From assembly GCF_000003815.2 (NCBI RefSeq), contig NC_049981.1:14529559-14593558 (forward strand): DNA of 64,000 nucleotides. Direction: 5' to 3'. The translations under genes and the position numbers were made by a program. The stretch comes from Branchiostoma floridae. Lineage: Eukaryota > Chordata > Leptocardii > Amphioxiformes > Branchiostomatidae. Every line of letters starts with the position of its first letter. Positions within the stretch are counted from its first letter, which is position 1. The notes below the pieces were generated by a model. It had not been told where the DNA came from. It saw only the letters and a program-made list of their open reading frames with translations, and searched no databases. Below, in pieces: positions 11,777 through 20,700 of the stretch.

Positions 11777-14700
11777 TTATGTCGACAAATCATTCGACAT
11801 TGAGTCGCTCTCTTCTCCTGATAGCTTAGATTCAATCGAATTTTTGACCTTATTGACGCCAACCTTCATTTTGCGGACAAGCTTAGTTGGGGTGAGTGTG
11901 CCGCCAGATTTCTTAGAAGTGCTTGGTTCTTCCTCTTTTGCTTTACTAGCAGCCAGCGTAGGCTTCCCCTGGTGCCCCCGGCTTGACAAGTCCTTTTTCT
12001 TCTTCTCCGAAGTATTTTTCTGCATCTCCGGGGGAAGCGGTGGACCATAGAACGTTTTTTCGGTCGGGGGGTCCGACTTGTGCGGGAACGTCTCTTCCCC
12101 CTTTCCCGCTTCCTCCATGGCCCTTTCTCTGGCCTCTCTCTCTCTTTTCCTCTCCTTTTCTTTCCTTGACTGGAACATTTGAGAGAACTTGAAAGGTTTT
12201 TTCACTGTCGACGAAGCTTCCTGCACCGGTGTCTCGTCCTTGGCAGAGCACTCCTCTACAGTCTCCAGTTGTTCCATACTTTTCTTCACCATGGTGTACG
12301 CCTTCTTCTCCAAGGCTTTCCAATATTCGTCGTCTTTCAGATCCTCCGCTGAGACGGGTTTGTCCAAGTCTATCTCATCTTCGCTGTCTTCTGACGAGTC
12401 GAAGACTTCCATGTCCAGTTTCTTCGGTACTAAGCCCGTGCCCGGCATGCTCGGTCTGGACCGGACGCCCGTTGACGCCCCGAAGTGACCGGGTAACATC
12501 ACCGGTGATCGGTCGACATCATACTTCACTTGTTTCTCGATGCCAGGTGGCTTGTAGGAGGCAGAGGTCGCACCAAGCTCCCTGCCTGACGATTCAGCCC
12601 GCCGGATGTTTGTGTGAGACCGGTCCTGGCGAAGCCGTGCTCTCTCACGTTCTTCTGGATCCTCAATATTCCACCATGGCTTTTCACGATCTCTGGAGAA
12701 CTTGCTACCCCAGTAGTAGTTAACCTCCGCATCCAGCCGTGCCCTTTCGTCATCATTATACTTCTTTATCCCCGACGACACCCAGCTGTATGGACGCTGA
12801 TGCTCAGAAGTGTCTGGCTCGGAGGATTGTTCAGCGTTTGGAGGTTCTGCTGTAAGTCCGGTCTGGACTATTGGCGGTCCAGCCGTCTGTGCTGTTGACT
12901 CCATACGGGGAGTCCTTGGCCTGTCGTCAGCGTCCTTGGCTGACTGTACAGTCTTCATGGGCTCAGATTTGGTTGGTTTTTCCTCTTTTTCTTTACTAGC
13001 AGCCAGTGTAGGCTTCCCCTGGTGCCCATTTTTTGTCAAGTCCTTTTTCTTCTTCTCCGGAGTATTTTTCTGCATCTCCGGGGGAAGCGGTGGACCATAG
13101 AACGGTTTTGCGGTCGGGGGGTCTGACTTGTGCGGGAACGTCTCTTCCCCCTTTCCCGCTTCCTCCATGGCCCTTTCTCTGGCCTCCCTCTCTCTTTTCC
13201 TCTCCTTTTCTTTCCTTGACTGGAACATTTGAGAGAACTTGGAAGGTTTCTTCAGTGTCGACGAAGCTTCCTGCACCGGTGTCTCGTCCTTGGCAGAGCA
13301 CTCCTCTACAGTCTCCAGTTGTTCCATACTTTTCTTCACCACGGTGTACGCCTTCTTCTCCAAGGCTTTCCAATACTTGTCATCTTTCAGATCCTCCACT
13401 GAGACGGGTTTGTCCAAGTCTATCTCATCTTCGCTATCTACTGACGAGTCGAAGACTTCTATGTCCAGTTTCTTCGGTACTAAGCCCGTGCCCGGCATGC
13501 TCGGTCTGGACTGGGAGCCCGTTGACGCCCCGAAGTGACCGGGTAACATCACCGGTGATCGGTCGACATCATACTTCACTTGTTTCTCGATGTCAGGTGG
13601 CTTGTAGGAGGCAGAGGTTGCACCGGGCTCCCTGCCTGACGATTCAGCCCGCCGGATGTTTGTGTGAGACCGGTCCTGGCGAAGCCGTGCTCTCTCACGT
13701 TCTTCTGGATCCTCAATATTCCACCATGGCTTTTCACGATCTCTGGAGAACTTGCTACCCCAGTAGTGGTTAACCTCCGCATCCAGCCGTGCCCTTTCGT
13801 CATCATTATACTTCTTTATGCCAGACGACACCCAGCCGTATGGACGCTGATGCTCAGAAGTGTCTGGCTCGGAGGATTGTTCAGCGTTTGGAGGTTCTGC
13901 TGTAGGTCCGGTCTGGACTATTGGCGGTCCAGCCGTCTGTGCTGTTGACTCCATACGGGGAGTCCTTGGCCTGTCGGCAGAGTCCTTGGCTGACTGTATA
14001 GTCTTCATGGGCTCAGATTTGGGTGGGACTCCTTGAGACGCTCCTGTGTGCCATTGTGACACTGGAGTCCTGTCCATCACGGGGGTGTTCCGCTTAACAG
14101 CAGTGTCTTTAGACGGTTGTTGAATCTTCATCGGGGATAGTGAGGTCTGTTTGACAGATTTGTCTGTTGCCTGTATGTCTGTGCACCTTGGTGACAATGC
14201 TTCCGTCCCCATCGTGGGAACTTTCCGCCTAACAGCATTGCCTTGAGTTGGTTGCGGAATCTTCGTAGGCAATAGTGAGGTCTGTTTGACAGGTTTGTCT
14301 GTTGCCCGTATGCCTGTGCGCCTTGGTGACAATGCTGTTGTCCTCATCGTGGGATCTTTTCGTTTAACAGTCGTGTCTTGAACCGGTCGTGGAATTTTCG
14401 AGAGCAAAGGCGCTGTTTCTTTGAGAGAGTTCTTTTCCGTTGATTGCATGTCTGCACGCCTTGGCGACAGTGCAGTAGTCCTCATAATGGGAGTTTCCCC
14501 CTTAACATCTACGCCTTTTGTCGCTTGCGAGATTTTTGTAGGCGCTGATTTTGCGGTCTGGTCTCCGGACGGTCCAGCTTTCGGCACGATTGCTCCTTTC
14601 TGTGAAGCTTCAAGACTTGGCTTTTCTTTCTTGTCCTGTGTGGACTCTTTTGTCTGTCCAGATCTGTCCGGACCTGTGACTGGAGGATTTGCTTCCTTAG

Positions 14701-17700
14701 AAGGTGGTGAAGATTTGGCGGTGCTCGATGTACTTGCTACTTTGGTGGATGCCGTGGGTTTAGAAGGTAAGTCCTTGGACGTTACCACGACCTTCTTAGG
14801 AGTGCCCGAGGCTCCTGCTTCTTGTGACCCCTTTAATTTGGATGACATGTCCTTTTTAGTGAAAGCTTTGGGACCGGACCTCTTTGTTGCAGCATCCTTA
14901 GATGCTGAATCAGGCTTTTTAGCATACTTGGACGGGGTGGCTTGCGCCTTGGAGCTTCTGCTTTCATTGACGTCGCCAACAAGGGCGTCCCAAACTTTCT
15001 TGGAATACTCTTTGCGCATCATACCTGCCTTTCCGCCCTTCACAGTGTCCTTCTGTGTTTTAGCTGCTGGCTCAGCCGAGCCCTTCGCTGACTGCTTGCC
15101 AGTTTTTCCAGCCGCAGATCCAGGTGGACTTGTTGAACCACCTGCTGTCTGTATGTACACGTTTTTTAGGGAAGTTCGACCCTGGGCTGCGGACGACTGA
15201 TCCTTCGCCATTCCTGATGCCAACTCCGTCCCAGACGCTGGCTGAGGCCGCATCTCTGGAGTCACGACAACCTTTGGTTTGGGCAGGCTCCGTGAGGGCC
15301 TTTCTTTGCCGCTGGAATAGGCTTTCTCGCCTGGCTGTCTGTACGGATACTTCCTTTCGCTGGTTTGACTTGGTTTCCGGACCAGTGGAATCTGTGAGGC
15401 GCTGTCTTCCGAACGGGACTGTATCCTACAGGTGTGGGTGCGGGGATTTTTCCGCGGTGCCCTATGGTGGATTGGAACCGACCTCTGAACGGGTACTTTA
15501 TCTTCGTCGTCACTCTCTAGGTGCATTTTCATCACCATCGTCACATGGCATTGTTTGCATGTCATTCTTATGGCGCGGTACGTCCATGTATGCTCATGGC
15601 CGTGCTTTTTGGTGTTGCATATAGGCACGGGGACTTTTTTGTGCCCCTCATCCTTCTCGTCGTCATCCTCACTGTCAGTTTCTATATGGTATTTTATAAG
15701 CAGGGGCTCGTTGCAACTCCCGCACTTGAATCTGGTGGGCTCGTACGTCCAGTGGTGGGCGTGGTCTATCATGCAGCAGGGGGTATCCTCCCCATGCACA
15801 ACCTGGTAGTTGTTGTCGCACTGGTACCAAGCGCTTTCACCGTGGTCAGTGTGGTTGCAAAGTGAGAGTTGGTGTTGTTCTGCCCCTTGCAGCTCATGCA
15901 AGAATGGGCGTTCCAGATTGATGGTCAATTTACTGTCCGATTTTATCCACTCTGTAGCCGTCTGGTAGTCATCAGCCGACACTACCACGCCTGGCTCTAG
16001 TGATTCTTCAGAGCACTGGGACCCTGAGTCTTCGACCACATTCATTAATGATGTCGTCATCAGCAGTTCGGAGATACTGGTGTTTATTATCGCGAGCTCT
16101 TCATTTGCCTCTGCTCTCACCTCCTCGAGTTTCTCCGGCGAAATCTGTGACTTGTCTTCCTCGAGCCCGAGGAGAAAATCTGTGACATCCTCCTTGTCCT
16201 GATGGAGCTTTATGGACAATTCCCTTCGACGAAAGAACCTGTCTACTGTCTGTGTTATCTGGTGTTTAAACGTGTCCTGGGGATGGTCATAAGGCTTTTG
16301 GACAAAATACTCAGTAAGCCTTGGCAGTAGAGGTGGTTCCGGGATGTTAGTGTGCAGCACGGCTGCTTTTGTCCCGATGCTGAACTCCTCTGCCGTGCTG
16401 TGTTCTGTGCCCTCGTCACGATGGGTGACGGTTCTCTTCTGAGACAAGGTGGATTCCTGCGCGGCGTACATCGACATGACGGTGTACTGTCGGTTTGGAT
16501 CTGGTACCGGCTGCATGGCCCCGGAGCCGACCAGATCCAAAAGTGGCCGCGGCGACGCCTGGGAGGCATCTCGCTCCGGGAATCCTGAGATTCCGGACAT
16601 CAGAAACTCCATTGTTGGTAAAGCAGGAGGATTGGGGACTTGTCTAGATGTATATCTGATTTCAGACATCAGAAACTCCATCGTCGGCAGCGCAGGAGGA
16701 GACGGAACCCGTCCGGATATATCTGTTATTCCGGCCATCAGTAGCTCCATAGGCGGCAAAGCCGGGGGCGAAGGGACTAGTTCGAATCCTGCCCCATGCA
16801 TCATTAGGTGTGGTGTGGCTCGTGAAAGACTTGGGCGCCTCAGCTGCTCTGGGGTTGGGAGCGGTGGCGGCTCAGGGATATGGCCAAATTCCATTGTACC
16901 CACGGTCTCGCTGGCCTCTGCCACATCTTCTACTGATTCATCTCCCTTTGTGACCTTAGTCTTGTGCGTCATTTTGTTGGAAGCAGTAGTACTCCTCATA
17001 AACGCACCACCACCTTGTCCCTGGCCTGGACACATCAAAGAAGGCGGGTACTGAGGGGTTGCTAGAGCTGAAGGTCCTGCCATTTGAAGCGCCATGTTAA
17101 GCTGTGGCGCCGCAGGTGGAAGACTTGGGCGCCTCAGCTGCTCTGGAGTTGGGAGTGGTGGTGGTTCAGGGATATGGCCAACCTCCATTGTACCAACGGT
17201 ATTGCTGGCCTCTGCCACATTTTCTACCGTTTCATTGCCCTTTGTGACCTTAGTCTTGTGCGTCATTTTGTTGGAAGCAGTAGTACTCCTCATAAACGTA
17301 CCACCGCCTTGTCCATGCCCATGGGACAAAAGTGAGGGCTGAGGCACTGACAGAGCCGATGGTCCTGCTAACTGTAGAGCCATGTTTGGCTGAGGCCGTC
17401 CGAATCCACCTGAGATTCCGGCCATCAGTAGCTCCATAGGCGGTAAAGCCGGGGGCGAGGGGACTCGTCCGAATCCACCTGAGATTCCGGCCATCAGTAG
17501 CTCCATAGGCGGCAAAGCCGGGGGCGAGGGGACTCGTCCGAATCCCCCTGAGATTCCGGCCATCAGTAGGTCCATAGGCGGTAAAGCCGGGGGCGAGGGG
17601 ACTCGTCCGAATCCTGCCCCATTCATCATTAGGTTTGGCGTGGCTTGTGGAAGACTTGGGCGCCTCAGCTGCTCTGGGGTTGGGAGTGGTGGCGGCTCAG

Positions 17701-20700
17701 GGATATGGCCAAACTCCTTTGTACCCACGGTTTCGCTGGCCTCTGCCACATTTTCTACCATTTCATCTCCCTTCGTGACCTTAGTCTTGTGCGTCATTTT
17801 GTTGGAGGCAGTAGTGCTCCGCATAAAAGTACCACCGCCGTGTCCCTGGCCTGGAGACATCAAAGAAGGTGGGTACTTTGGGGTTGCCAGAGCTGAAGGT
17901 CCTGCCATTTGTAGCGGCATGTTAAGCTGTGGCGCAGCAGGTGGAAGACTTGGGCGCCTCAGCTGCTCTGGCGTTGGGAGTGGTGGCGGTTCAGGGATAT
18001 GGCCAACCTCCATTGTACCAACGGTATTGCTGGCCTCTGCCACATTTTCTACCGTTTCATCGCCCTTTGTGACCTTAGTCTTGTGCGTCATTTTGTTGGA
18101 AGCAGTAGTGCTCCTCATAAACGTACCACCGCCTTGTCCATGGCCATGAGACAAAAGCGAGGGATGAGGCACTGTCAGAACCGATGGTCCTGCTAACTGT
18201 AGAGCCATGTTTGGCTGAGGCCGTCCGAATCCACCTGAGATTCCGGCCATCAGTAGCTCCATAGGCGGCAAAGCCGGAGGCGAGGGGACTCGTCCGAATC
18301 CACCTGAGATTCCGGCCATTAGTAGGTCCATAGGCGGCAAAGCCGGGGGCGAGGGGACTCGTCCGAATCCCCCTGAGATTCCGGCCATCAGTAGGTCCAT
18401 TGGCGGCAAAGTCGGGGGCGAGGGGACTCGTCCGAATCCTGCCCCATGCACCATCAGGTGTGGTGTGGCTCGTGGAAGACTCGGCCGTCTCAGCTGTTCC
18501 GGAGTTGGGAGCGGCGGCGGCGGAGGGATCTGCGCAACTTCCGTAGTTGCCATGGCTTGGCTGGCTTCTGCAACGTTTTCCACAGTTTCGTCACCCTTTT
18601 TGACACTCGTCTTTTGTGTCACCTTGGCTGACGTAGATGTGTGGTGCATGGCTGTGCCTCCAGAAAGGCTGGGACCAGTCAGTCCACCAAGCTGTGGCAT
18701 AGGCAAGCCAGGTGCGGTAGGGCGGTGTGACAGCAGACCCATAGTTGGCACAGAACCGGGAATTGCCAGTTCAGCCGGTGGCGTTATCTGAGCATGTGCA
18801 CCGAGACCAAAAGCCGGCAGCGACGGCGTTGGGATATGCTCAGCCTGGACAGCCGCGACCACTTGCGATGCCTCTGCTGTATCCTCAGTCTCCCCTGTAG
18901 ACGTCTTCCTCCTCACAGTGGTGGAGTGTTTCAGCTTGGTTGCCTGGGACTGAAGCCGGAAGGACAAGCTGTCGTTTCCAGGTGAGCCGGACTGCATATG
19001 CCCGGGCACCGCGTGGTCCCTTCTTCCTATTGCATTATGCAAGACTTGGCCCAGCGTCACCGGTGATAGAGGAGGCATGGCCGACACTGGGTGTGCAGAT
19101 AATAAACCCAGGCCAAAGGACGGCAGGGGCGGCGGTGACGGGATTCTGTTGGTCTGAACTGTGGCGACCATGTATGATGCCTCGGCCGTGTCTTCCGTCT
19201 CCCCTGTAGACGTCTTTCTCCTCACGGTGGTGGAGTGCTTCAGCTGCGTCGCCTGGGACTGCAGTCGGAAGGCAAGACTGTCCCTTTGAGTTTGCATCAT
19301 GCCATGTGCTGTATCCCTGCTCTCTGCAACATCACGCAAGGCTGATGCAAGGGCCGTGCTTTGGACCCCTTGGCTTGTGTGGTCCCTGCCAACAGGACTA
19401 GAGCTTCGAGGGGTGCCTGTGGGCGAAGTTGCGCGGGAAGATCGTACACTGCCGACATCACTTCCCGCCACACTGCTGGTGACGCTGCTTCGTGGGGAGG
19501 GGTGGAACTCTACGTGTCTGAATTCCTTGCTCTGAAACCGAGCCAAGAACTGCGGCGGAACGTACACCATTGCAGCTTCCTGCAGCAGTGCCTGTGCCTT
19601 CGGTGTCTTGTCGTCCGACTTGTCGCCGCCCGACAGATAGTAGTCAGGGGGAGGAAGAGGGGGAGCTGCCGGCGGTGCAGCGAACTGGGCCTCCACCATG
19701 GTTGCCATTGTAGCAGTCTCCGTAGAGATCTCTGTGCCATCTTGCTCCCGGGAGCTGACGGTGGCGCGCTGTCCCACCTCTGCCGTTTGTGTCGTGTATA
19801 CAACAGGAGTGGCCTGTGCTGGCGCACTGCCTCCTGGGAGACAGCCTGGCAGTGGGGGAGGAGGAGGCGGAGGGGTGAACGCAAGTGCTGTCTTCCTCAC
19901 CGCCTGACTAGACTCCAGAGAAGTAGTGTCTTTCTTCTTGCCTTTCCCGTATTTGGTCACAGTGCTCTTCTGTGACATGGCACTCGACTGAGAGTTGAAG
20001 TGCAGGGTCTGTTTCTTTTCCTGACGATCTTCCCCGCGATGTTGGAGCGTGTTCTTTAGGTCTTCGACCACTTCTGGGTGGAGACTAGAGCGCCTTCGAC
20101 GGTCTGGCACTTTCCAGATTGTGCCTTCTGGCTCTTCATGCCCGTCAGATTTCTGTGACTTTGGAGGAGAGCGTTTTTTGTCAGACTCCACCTTAGCCCC
20201 TTGTTTGCTGCCTGGCTTCTCTGACTTTCCACTCTCCGCCGCAGTGTGGGGCCTTAATGGGTCTCTTTTCATACAGGGAATGCTTGCTTTTCGTGGCATA
20301 CTAGCTGTCGGCATCATATTCTTTATTCCTGGCGATTGTTCCCGGACTGGATAACGTCCCTTGGACAGTTTGGTCGTCTGCCTTTCACTGCGTGGCTGTG
20401 CGTCTGTAGCGTTTTGATCATCCATGCCAGACACAGAGGGCGGTGGGGAAACTCTGATCGCCAACAGGCGGTTTCCAGTCGACGCTGCCGTGTCTGTCCT
20501 GTCGACAGGAGCGTTTGAGGGGAGTACAGGCAGGCCGCCTTCTTCTGTGGCGCCTATGAGAGGCATCAAGTTTGCTGCTCTTGCCAGGACACCCGACAAG
20601 ATTTCAACAAAGAACATTGTAAGCCCCAGTGTGGCTGCCTCCATCGTGCTGTACGTCTGGTTAACTTGATGGACCAGTTCGCCAAGAAGTGTTGGGTTAA

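Noticed and set aside
16560-18460. CRISPR-like regular spacing of 69-bp repeats
   Set aside because: The repeats are contiguous coding repeats without spacers, in an animal genome.
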